Source: Promethearchaeota archaeon (lineage in GTDB: Archaea > Asgardarchaeota > Lokiarchaeia > Sigyniarchaeales > SOKP01). Taken from it: 44,642 nt of DNA. The first letter of the stretch is position 1. Every line of letters begins with the position of its first letter. Location of the stretch: positions 1-44,642 of the forward strand of contig SDNY01000013.1 of NCBI GenBank assembly GCA_004524535.1, in the 5' to 3' direction. Shown here piece after piece: positions 27,592-36,025 of the stretch. The notes under the pieces were generated by a model. That model was not told the origin of the DNA. It did no database searches and worked only from the letters and a program-made list of their open reading frames with translations. Position numbers and translations under genes: made by a program.

Positions 27592-30096
27592 TTAATTAAT
27601 ATTATTATTAAATTCATAGTCAATAAATTCATAGTCATCTCTTTTCTTACTAACTGCTTTTTTTATTAAGAGCGCAATTATTATCACTGCAGCGACGCAA
27701 CTAAATATAATAAGCAAACCAAGAGGGCTTAAAAGAAATTCAAATAGAGTCATTTCATCCTCGACTCTTCCGTTGTCATCATCTTCTTCCTCACTAATAA
27801 TAATAATTGGGTCTCCTATTGCTTTTGCTACTAGAAAAAACTTGCCATCATGAGTTGCTGTGTAATTTATAATTTCATCTTTTCCTTTAGTGGATGATAC
27901 ACTTAAGGCAATCGGTATAGGTTCTCCATAAATATTAGGCGTGTTATTATATAGATAAAGATCGTAATCTGCTCCAGCCGGAACGGTTAAATTTATCAAA
28001 TAATTTTGATCCTTTACTAAATTAAGATATCCTGCTGTAGCATGCTTACCATATGGATCAGTTGAGGAAGTATTGAGCCAAATATTCATTTTTGTAATGT
28101 TTATTGGTGAGGTTAGATTTACAGTCCACGCTTCTATAGCAGCATCAATATTAACTCTTCCATAACCCTCATGAACATCTTTATATCCCCGTTCAAGAGT
28201 AGGATAAAATGATGTATATCCCTCTCTTCTTAAACCTGCTGTTTCAGTTGCCGTCATTAATAGTAAAGCTTTTACTAATTTTGATTTTTTTCCTGTATTC
28301 CAATCCCAACTATTACCTCCCCCACCCATAGCCTCAATTAAGAGGTTAGCTGCTCCTGCTACAGCAGGAGCTGCCATCGAAGTGCCTTGAGCTGACATAG
28401 TGTCGTTTATAAAATAATCTGAATAGTAATCCCCATCATCATAATTTGTATCTGCTGAATATATCGGAAGGTGGAGCGAACTACCTCCTGGTGCAGTAAT
28501 ATCGGGTTTTACAGTATTTCCAGAATATGATGGACCTCCTTGACTGCTGTACGAAGTTATTTGGTCTTTAAAGTTCATAGCGGTAACAGCAATAGCATTA
28601 TCTGCGTCTGCTGGGGATCCAATTAGATTTCCGCCCGGTCCATAGTTTCCAGCAGCAACTACGACCACAGTTCCGTTTTCTACAGCGTAATCAACTGCAT
28701 TGATTACAGAGGGGACTGAAATAGGTAAACCTGCAAATTCCCATCCAAAACTCATGGACAAAACAGTTATATTGTATACATCCCTATTTTTAACAATCCA
28801 TTCGATACCAGCTAAAACATTTGTTATATCAGATGTTTTTACTCCAACAAGATGGGTTTTAGGTGCTACGCCTTGCCAGACGTTCCCGCACCCCAAAGTT
28901 GGAGGGTCGAAAGGCCAATGAATTGTCGCTCTAAATATTGAATGTGGATTTTCTACAAATCCATTATTAGTATTATCTTCAAAATGCCCGTAAAAATTTA
29001 AAGTGTAAATCCCTAAAGAATCACTATCAACAAAGTAAGTTAAATTCTCTTCTCTAGTTATATCGGACTTTTGAGAAGAATTTACAACAGAGTTTCCTCG
29101 CTTTAGATAAAACCAACCTTGTATTTGATCATTACTAAATGTTATATCTGTGTAATTAAGCTCAACTTGTATTTTCCCAGAATTAGTTACATTGAACCTA
29201 AAAACATCAAACTTTAAATAAGAACCATCTGGAATCGGGTAAGGATATGTAGTAAAATCAAGATCTTGAGAAACTGTTGAAACTGCTCTACTGCTCAAAT
29301 CAAATTCAGGAGGTCCTTGACCCGCTGCAATACCAGCACAGTGTGATCCATGACCATCATCGTCGTAAGGATCAGATAAATCATTTACCTCATCATTCCA
29401 ACCAATAATTTTATAATCAGGATCGTCATCGCTATAATTATCAAAAAAAGTGTGAGAAACATCGATACCAGTGTCCATTATCGCAATTGAACCATCTCTA
29501 TCTCCCTTATAACCACCATCTAGATCTTTCCAGACATAAGGGCGTAGGTTTAAACTTAAAGAAGTATAATATAAATTCGTTTTGTATTTCTCATTTTGCT
29601 CGATAAAAATTGGTATGTCTGCTTGTTTTAAATGGTCATAAAACTGAAAAAACTTATCAATTTTAATACTACCAGAAAATCCGTTAATAACATATTCATA
29701 TGTATTTATTATAGTTCCTCCGTATTTTTTAAAGAGTGAAGTTGCTAACGAATAATCGTATTTTTCAGGGAATTGTATTATTATTTCAATTTCCGTACCA
29801 GTACCACTTGTTTTTGGCAACGACTTTATTATTGAGGATAAATTATCCTCGAAATGATCGTACAGACCATTGTTATTCTTATCAAACTTTAAAATCATTT
29901 TTTCCCATGTATTTAGTCCAGCTAGATTAAAATCTTCGGAATTAGAGATTATACTGAGATTTTCTTGAGGAGCTAACATTTTGTTGTCGATCCTTTTTAT
30001 GGGAATACGATTAGAGATTAGTAAGACAGAAAAATACGGTCCTAAGAAAAGTAATAAAATGCTAATACAAATTATTTCGCGTTTTTTTAATATCAT
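27592..30096 (-). CDS. Secreted/membrane-anchored subtilisin-like serine protease (S8)
   Basis: 834 aa; N-terminal hydrophobic signal, IAIMDTGIDVSH, DGHGSHCAGIAAG, GTSMAAPAVAGAANLL, C-terminal TM segment LGLLIIFSCVAAVIIIALLI. Confidence 0.95.
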   Translation of the reverse strand: MILKKREIICISILLLFLGPYFSVLLISNRIPIKRIDNKMLAPQENLSIISNSEDFNLAGLNTWEKMILKFDKNNNGLYDHFEDNLSSIIKSLPKTSGTGTEIEIIIQFPEKYDYSLATSLFKKYGGTIINTYEYVINGFSGSIKIDKFFQFYDHLKQADIPIFIEQNEKYKTNLYYTSLSLNLRPYVWKDLDGGYKGDRDGSIAIMDTGIDVSHTFFDNYSDDDPDYKIIGWNDEVNDLSDPYDDDGHGSHCAGIAAGQGPPEFDLSSRAVSTVSQDLDFTTYPYPIPDGSYLKFDVFRFNVTNSGKIQVELNYTDITFSNDQIQGWFYLKRGNSVVNSSQKSDITREENLTYFVDSDSLGIYTLNFYGHFEDNTNNGFVENPHSIFRATIHWPFDPPTLGCGNVWQGVAPKTHLVGVKTSDITNVLAGIEWIVKNRDVYNITVLSMSFGWEFAGLPISVPSVINAVDYAVENGTVVVVAAGNYGPGGNLIGSPADADNAIAVTAMNFKDQITSYSSQGGPSYSGNTVKPDITAPGGSSLHLPIYSADTNYDDGDYYSDYFINDTMSAQGTSMAAPAVAGAANLLIEAMGGGGNSWDWNTGKKSKLVKALLLMTATETAGLRREGYTSFYPTLERGYKDVHEGYGRVNIDAAIEAWTVNLTSPINITKMNIWLNTSSTDPYGKHATAGYLNLVKDQNYLINLTVPAGADYDLYLYNNTPNIYGEPIPIALSVSSTKGKDEIINYTATHDGKFFLVAKAIGDPIIIISEEEDDDNGRVEDEMTLFEFLLSPLGLLIIFSCVAAVIIIALLIKKAVSKKRDDYEFIDYEFNNNIN

Positions 30097-30199
30097 TAGT
30101 AATATTGATTCGGTATTTTTAATTTAAAATTACTTGTTAAGAATTTGTTAGGTATTGGAAATTTAAATTTTATGCACTATTTTTATTATATAAAAAAAT

Positions 30200-30679
30200 T
30201 TGAAAAATATGGTCAATAGAGAAGAATTAACTGTCTATGATACAAGAAGGTATCCTGTTCGTCCACATGTGGGAGTTGGAATTTTATTAATCAGGAATAA
30301 CCATCTACTTTTAGTTAAAAGAAAATACGATCCAGATGCGGGTTATTGGTCAATTCCAGGGGGTCATTTAGAACTTGGCGAGAGAGTTCAAACTGCCGCT
30401 GAGCGAGAGGGTTTTGAAGAAACAGGATTTAAAGTAAAAGTTACTAAGTTAGCCGGAATTATTGATAAAATTATGTATGATGATTTAGGAAAAATTGAAT
30501 ATCATTATGTATTAGTTAATTATTTTGTCGAACAAATCGAAGGCAAATCTGATCAACCACCTAAAGCTGCGTCGGATGCACTTGAGGCTAAGTTTGTACC
30601 TTTTGAGGAGCTAAAAAAATACAAATTAACAGAGTCCTTAATCGAACTTTTAAAACAATTAAAGATTGGATTCGATTAA
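30200..30679 (+). CDS. NUDIX hydrolase
   Basis: 159 aa; Nudix box GGHLELGERVQTAAEREGFEETGF (GX5EX7REXXEEXGU-like). Confidence 0.93.
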   Translation: MKNMVNREELTVYDTRRYPVRPHVGVGILLIRNNHLLLVKRKYDPDAGYWSIPGGHLELGERVQTAAEREGFEETGFKVKVTKLAGIIDKIMYDDLGKIEYHYVLVNYFVEQIEGKSDQPPKAASDALEAKFVPFEELKKYKLTESLIELLKQLKIGFD

Positions 30680-30828
30680 GTATTGAAATTGAAAAAAAAT
30701 TTTGATTTAAATTGTAAATAATAAGCCAAAAAAATATAACTCTTTTATTATTATTTTGAAATAAGTAAGAAGTTCATAAGATAAGATTATTTAAAAATTG
30801 TTTAAGGTCTTAAGATTTGTCTTCGTTG

Positions 30829-32145
30829 ATGAAACTAGCCAAAGACGGAAAAATTACTAAAGAAATGGAAATTGTTGCAAAGAACGAGCAGCTAGAAGTA
30901 GAATTCATAAGACGAGGATTAGCAAAAGGGAGAATAATAATTCCTAAATCAAATAAGCGCGGCGAGTTGGACCCACCAATAGGCATTGGTAAAGGATTAT
31001 TTGTAAAAATTAACGCTAACATTGGCTCATCGAAGACGATTTGCGATATAGACGCAGAAGTCGAGAAAGCAAAAATTGCCGTAAAATTTGGAGCTGATAC
31101 GGTAATGGATTTGAGTACTGGTGTTACAGAGGCAGATGTAAAAAGCATTAGGAAACGAATTCTTAATGAAATCAAGGTTCCTTTAGGGACAGTTCCTATT
31201 TATCAGTCTGCTTTAAGGGCACTTGAAAATAAAGGTGCCATCATTCATATGGATGAGGATGATCTTTTTAATGTTGTAGAGGAGCAAGCAAAAGAAGGAG
31301 TAGATTTCTTTACCATTCATGTTGGAGTAACGAAAGAGATAATAAATTATTTAGAAAACCATCCCCGAACAATGGGCATAGTTTCAAGAGGCGGAACCTT
31401 CATAGCATCCTGGATTCTAAGAAATAACATGGAAAATCCTTTTAATAGACGATACGACTATTTACTCGATATGGCGAAAGAACACGATTTCACTTTATCC
31501 TTAGGTGATGGATTGCGACCTGGTTGTATCTTTGACTCCACGGATTATGCCCAAATACAAGAGCTACTTGAAATCTCAAAATTAGTAAAGCGTGCTTGGA
31601 AAAACAACGTCCAAGTTATGGTAGAAGGACCAGGACATATCCCAGCTAATGAAATTGAGAGAAATATTACCATGCAAAAATCACTATGCGATGAAGCACC
31701 CTTTTATGTTTTAGGACCACTCGTAACTGATATTGCACCAGGATATGATGATCTTGTAAGCGCAATTGGAGGTACAATTGCCGGTTTAGCTGGAGCCGAT
31801 TATCTATGCTATGTTACTCCTTCAGAGCATTTAGGTTTACCAAACAAAGAAGAAGTTAAGAGAGGAGTAATTGCATCTAAAATCGCTGCTCACGCAGTTA
31901 ATATTGCTAGATATGGCAAAAAAGCATCAAGTTGGGATTATAAAATGGATATCGCTCGAAATAATCTTGACTGGGAAGAAATGATAAACCAATCGATTGA
32001 TCCCGAATTATCACGCGAAATTCATTATCGGGATGGCAGCGCTCCAGAAGATAAAGAATGTTCAATGTGCGGAAGTTTTTGTGCAATTAAGATTTTAAAA
32101 GAAGCTTTAGAGAAAAAAAGATCGACATCAAAGAAGATTTTATAA
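30829..32145 (+). CDS. thiC: Phosphomethylpyrimidine synthase ThiC
   Basis: ORF track starts at TTG 30817; ATG at 30829 (MKLAKDGKITKEM) is a better start. VMDLSTG, MVEGPGHIPANEIERN, PFYVLGPLVTDIAPGYDD, C-terminal CSMCGSFCAIKI. Confidence 0.96.
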   Translation: MKLAKDGKITKEMEIVAKNEQLEVEFIRRGLAKGRIIIPKSNKRGELDPPIGIGKGLFVKINANIGSSKTICDIDAEVEKAKIAVKFGADTVMDLSTGVTEADVKSIRKRILNEIKVPLGTVPIYQSALRALENKGAIIHMDEDDLFNVVEEQAKEGVDFFTIHVGVTKEIINYLENHPRTMGIVSRGGTFIASWILRNNMENPFNRRYDYLLDMAKEHDFTLSLGDGLRPGCIFDSTDYAQIQELLEISKLVKRAWKNNVQVMVEGPGHIPANEIERNITMQKSLCDEAPFYVLGPLVTDIAPGYDDLVSAIGGTIAGLAGADYLCYVTPSEHLGLPNKEEVKRGVIASKIAAHAVNIARYGKKASSWDYKMDIARNNLDWEEMINQSIDPELSREIHYRDGSAPEDKECSMCGSFCAIKILKEALEKKRSTSKKIL

Positions 32146-32207
32146 ATTAAGTTAATATACTTTCTTTTTACTATTATACATTGAAATATTAAATTGAGGG
32201 AATTTAA

Positions 32208-33041
32208 ATGAAAAAAGTTTTAACGATTGCAGGTTCAGATTCAGGTGGAGGTGCTGGGATTCAAGCTGATTTAAAAACTTTTTCTGCTCGAGGGGTTTTC
32301 GGTATGAGTGCGATTACGGCACTTACTGCTCAAAATACCATGGGAGTGCATGGGGTTTTTGAAATCGATCCTAATTTTGTGGCAAAACAAATTGATTCAG
32401 TAATGTCTGATATGGGGGCTAACGCTTGGAAAACTGGTATGCTTTCAAATGCTGAGATTATACAGATCGTGGCAGATCGCGCAACTAAGTATAATATTCA
32501 GCTTTTAATAATTGATCCTGTCATGGTCGCAAAAGGCGGTGATCCGCTATTGAAGGCAGAGGCAACTTCTACTCTCATCTCTAAGCTTCTTCCTTTAGGA
32601 TATGTTTTAACCCCCAATCTTCATGAAGCTAAAGTTTTAACTGGAATTGATATAACAACAATAGAGGACGCACAAGAATCCGCATTAAAGATTTTTGAGA
32701 TGGGAGTTAAGAATGTGGTAATAAAAGGAGGACATTTGCCAAATATCAATGCAGCTATTGATATTCTTTATGATGGAAACACTTTTACCGAATTTCGAGT
32801 GCCTCGTATTAATACAAATAACACCCATGGCACAGGATGTACATTTGCTTCTGCATTAGCTGCAGAATTAGCAAAGGGAAATAATATAATAAAAGCAGTT
32901 CATATTGCTAAAGCATATTTAACCCAGGCGATTAAAAGTGCAGATAATCTCCATATTGGAAAAGGTCATGGACCAACAGATCATTCTCAAGGAACTATCG
33001 TGGATGTTGATCTTTCTATTGTTAATGTGAGAAAATTATAA
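32208..33041 (+). CDS. thiD: Hydroxymethylpyrimidine (phosphate) kinase ThiD
   Basis: 277 aa; TIAGSDSGGGAGIQADLKTFSARGVFGMSAITALTAQNT, NTHGTGCTFASALAAELAKG. Confidence 0.96.
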   Translation: MKKVLTIAGSDSGGGAGIQADLKTFSARGVFGMSAITALTAQNTMGVHGVFEIDPNFVAKQIDSVMSDMGANAWKTGMLSNAEIIQIVADRATKYNIQLLIIDPVMVAKGGDPLLKAEATSTLISKLLPLGYVLTPNLHEAKVLTGIDITTIEDAQESALKIFEMGVKNVVIKGGHLPNINAAIDILYDGNTFTEFRVPRINTNNTHGTGCTFASALAAELAKGNNIIKAVHIAKAYLTQAIKSADNLHIGKGHGPTDHSQGTIVDVDLSIVNVRKL

Positions 33042-33623
33042 TTGAATGAGCTTAATTAAGTGGAGTATAATTTCGAGTTTCTTAATAATATCTTTAGAAT
33101 TTTCACCAAATAATCTCATCATGGGTTCTTTTCCCATTGCCCCTTTATCCCAGATAATATCCGGAATTCTTCCCTTTTTATGTATATTTTCTTTAATCAA
33201 CCATTGCATAGTTGAATATTCTTTTTTCTTAACTTCTTCTGGTTGCTCTTCTCTAAGTATTTCTTGTAATTCTAAGTCTGAATCATCTTGAATTGATTTA
33301 ATTAATTTGGGTATATATTTTAAATTCATAACAAAATTAATTGAATTTTCAAATTCTTTCGCTGTAAGTATTAATCTAGCAGTATGATCAGAAACTCCAA
33401 ATTTAATTTCACCTGAAGCCTTGGGGAACCCATCTATTATCGTAATCCTTCCCTCAATTCCAGCAATTTCGCTTTTATTTTTTGCGTTAGGTAATGAACC
33501 TGAAATATTAGTGCGAACTTCTGGTATTAATTTACTAAAACTTTTGTTAGATGAAAAAAAATTATAAATTTCCTTGATTTGATTGATGATATCTAATTTT
33601 TCTTTAGGAAGGGATAAATTCAT
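33036..33623 (-). CDS. thiN: Stand-alone ThiN-type thiamine-phosphate synthase
   Basis: 195 aa; IPEVRTNISGSLPNAKNKSEIAGIEGRI, KFGVSDHTARLIL, TMQWLIKENIHKKGRIPDIIWDKGAMGKEPMMRLFG, typical of the ThiN domain usually fused to ThiD in archaea. Confidence 0.85.
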   Translation of the reverse strand: MNLSLPKEKLDIINQIKEIYNFFSSNKSFSKLIPEVRTNISGSLPNAKNKSEIAGIEGRITIIDGFPKASGEIKFGVSDHTARLILTAKEFENSINFVMNLKYIPKLIKSIQDDSDLELQEILREEQPEEVKKKEYSTMQWLIKENIHKKGRIPDIIWDKGAMGKEPMMRLFGENSKDIIKKLEIILHLIKLIQL

Positions 33624-33640
33624 AAAATTAAACCTTTAAA

Positions 33641-34225
33641 TTATTTTACTCGATCAAAAGCCCATTTGGCTTTTTCGCTTAATCCAAGGGCTTCATAAGA
33701 TTTACCAATATACAAAAAAGCGTCTGGAAAATCAAAATCTTCTTTTGTAAGTTTAAATAAATGACCAATAGCCATATCATATCGTCCTTTTAAATAATAA
33801 GTTTTTCCTCTTAAGAAAAGAATTGTATGTCTATTATCCTTAGTTAAATCTTGACTATCAAATATGTTTAACTTTTTGAGAGCCTTATCATATTCTTGTT
33901 TCTCTAGAAGATTGGTAATCACATCAACTTGTTTTAAAAACACCATTTTTTCAGCAACTTGCTTAATTCTTGCTCTTCTCTGCTCTAAAAACGTATCTTC
34001 AAGAGAAATATCTTTCTCTTTTTCTTTTTGTTCTAAAAGGGCTTTAATTTTTGCCATTGTATATGAATTATAATCTTTATCACATAATGGACATTTTGGA
34101 GAGTGAAGTGACCACTCTGCTAGACAAGATTCGTGAACGGGATGCCCATTTGGACAACTGTATGACTTTTCAACATCTTTTCCACCATCTCCTATATCCA
34201 TATGGCAAATCAAACAAGAAGGCAT
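33641..34225 (-). CDS. RING-H2 finger protein with C-terminal TPR-like helices
   Basis: 194 aa; C4-x2-C7-x16-C24-x3-H28-x2-H31-x2-C34-x10-C45-x2-C48 fits the RING-H2 consensus; C-terminus has TPR-like repeats. Confidence 0.85.
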   Translation of the reverse strand: MPSCLICHMDIGDGGKDVEKSYSCPNGHPVHESCLAEWSLHSPKCPLCDKDYNSYTMAKIKALLEQKEKEKDISLEDTFLEQRRARIKQVAEKMVFLKQVDVITNLLEKQEYDKALKKLNIFDSQDLTKDNRHTILFLRGKTYYLKGRYDMAIGHLFKLTKEDFDFPDAFLYIGKSYEALGLSEKAKWAFDRVK

Positions 34226-34368
34226 ACGCGGCTTATTTATATATAATTTTATTTATTATAAACGTTTAATAAAAAACATATTATAATCATAATCTTAATA
34301 ATTTATAACAATATTTTTTTTCCTAAGATTTTTAATACTAATAGATTTTTATTTATATTTAATAAACA

Positions 34369-34382
34369 ATTTGAATTCAAAT
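34369..34382. promoter_or_regulatory. 14-bp perfect palindrome ATTTGAATTCAAAT upstream of the Roadblock-GTPase gene
   Basis: Perfectly symmetric, about 26 nt before the start at 34409, within a divergent gap. Palindromes of this kind can arise by chance in AT-rich DNA. Confidence 0.25.
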
Positions 34383-34408
34383 AATTACAATGTTATGAGA
34401 TTAGTCTT

Positions 34409-35968
34409 ATGTCGTTTAATATAACAAAATCATTTAATATACTCTTTAAAAATTTCCTGGAAATTAGCAGTGAAGTAGTTGCATTGATAGTCTCTGATAG
34501 AGGAGGTCTTATTGTTGCGGGGGAAACCTCATCAGATGTTAATATGGAAATCATTTCAGTTTTAACTGCGATTGTGAATCCGATTTTAGACAGAATTCGT
34601 AATGAATTCGCCTTTAAAAAATTTGGAACCGCTTCTTTCGACACAGATGAATATCGGCTTTTATTTATTTCTGTTGATGAAAACATAACTTTAAGCGTAG
34701 TATTAACCACGTTAGCCTCCGTTGATAAAGTTTCACCTTACGCTTACTTCCTTGCAGAGAAAACTGCGCAGATTGTCAATGCCGAAGAGGGTGATGTTAT
34801 TCAGCTTGAGATCCCAAATTTTGAATACGAGGGAGAAACAGTAGAAAGAATTAAAGACCAGATTTATCAATTGAGATTAGAAAGTGGTGGAACGTATCGT
34901 TTCAAATTTATTATTATAGGGGATCATTATGTTGGAAAGACTTCAATCGTGCGACGCTACGTTGATAGAAGGTTCTCTAAAGACTATCGGGCGACAATAG
35001 GTATAAATATAATCACACATTCGTTTGATTTTTTTGAAAATGAAATAAATTTATCTTTATGGGATATAGGGGCACAACAGTATTTTAAACGATTTAGGCG
35101 TACATATTATATGGGTTCACAAGCTGCTTTTATCGTTTTTGACTTAACTAACCGTGAATCTTTTGAGAATGTAAAAATTTGGTTCGATGAATTAATTAAT
35201 TTTTTAGGGAAAATGGATCTTCCAATTGTTATTGTAGGAAATAAAACTGATTTGAAAGAAAAAAGAGAAATTAGTTATGAAGAAGGCGTTTCCTTAGTAC
35301 CAGAATTAGCTGAAAAAGGAGTATCTAAAATTTCTTATATCGAAACGAGCGCATTGACGGGAGAAAATATTAATGATGCATTTAGTTTAATATCATATCA
35401 TTACATAGTGAAAAGTAAAGAAAAAGAAGAAGAATTATTAAGAAAGAGTTTAGAGGACGGGATTAACTGCATTTTAAGAGATAGAGAGAAATTAACGCTT
35501 ACCTTTATCACGGAAAAAGCTTTTTGGAATCCCGGCTTACAAATCATGTCTGAATTAATTGAGTTAGGAAAATATGTAAAAATAAAGGATACAAAAGAAG
35601 AAAAGATCTTTGAATATCCAAACGGTTTAATTCTAAAAAGTCATCTCACTAATAATTTTGATTTATCTGATTCCGATGGTGCCTTTTGCATATTTGATGC
35701 GCGCGGCAAAGAGCATATTGATCCAAAGTGGAAGGAAAAATTGATTGAAATCATTGAAAGTATACAAGAAAATAAAGTTGTATTAATAGGTGTAAGAGTG
35801 GACCCTGAAAAAATGGACTGGTCAGTTTTAATGGAAGAATTTGATGTAAACGAGCAATTAGAGAGAAAGATGGTATCGCTCTTATTCTTTAAAATTGGGA
35901 TTGAATATCGCTTAGAAATCTACGATCAACTAGAAGTCATGTTAAATACAATAAAAACAATCAGATAA
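34409..35968 (+). CDS. Roadblock/LC7-like domain + Ras/Rab-like small GTPase fusion with C-terminal extension
   Basis: 519 aa; N-term ALIVSDRGGLIVAGETSSDV (Roadblock-like); GDHYVGKTS (G1), ATIGINI (G2), WDIGAQQ (G3), NKTD (G4), ETSALTG (G5); about 160-aa C-terminal domain. Confidence 0.9.
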   Translation: MSFNITKSFNILFKNFLEISSEVVALIVSDRGGLIVAGETSSDVNMEIISVLTAIVNPILDRIRNEFAFKKFGTASFDTDEYRLLFISVDENITLSVVLTTLASVDKVSPYAYFLAEKTAQIVNAEEGDVIQLEIPNFEYEGETVERIKDQIYQLRLESGGTYRFKFIIIGDHYVGKTSIVRRYVDRRFSKDYRATIGINIITHSFDFFENEINLSLWDIGAQQYFKRFRRTYYMGSQAAFIVFDLTNRESFENVKIWFDELINFLGKMDLPIVIVGNKTDLKEKREISYEEGVSLVPELAEKGVSKISYIETSALTGENINDAFSLISYHYIVKSKEKEEELLRKSLEDGINCILRDREKLTLTFITEKAFWNPGLQIMSELIELGKYVKIKDTKEEKIFEYPNGLILKSHLTNNFDLSDSDGAFCIFDARGKEHIDPKWKEKLIEIIESIQENKVVLIGVRVDPEKMDWSVLMEEFDVNEQLERKMVSLLFFKIGIEYRLEIYDQLEVMLNTIKTIR

Positions 35969-36025
35969 TCTTACAATAACTATAATAAGACTATAAGATT
36001 TCTTATCATCTATAAATAAAGCAAT

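Noticed and set aside
30680-30828. Possible TPP riboswitch upstream of thiC
   Set aside because: No recognisable conserved THI-box cores (such as CUGAGA and the downstream conserved block) seen in this short AT-rich leader.
32060-32090. Unusual CxxCxxxC spacing (CSMCGSFC) in ThiC instead of CxxCxxxxC
   Set aside because: I believe this shorter spacing is found in many archaeal/short ThiC proteins; not strong enough to report as novel without alignment.
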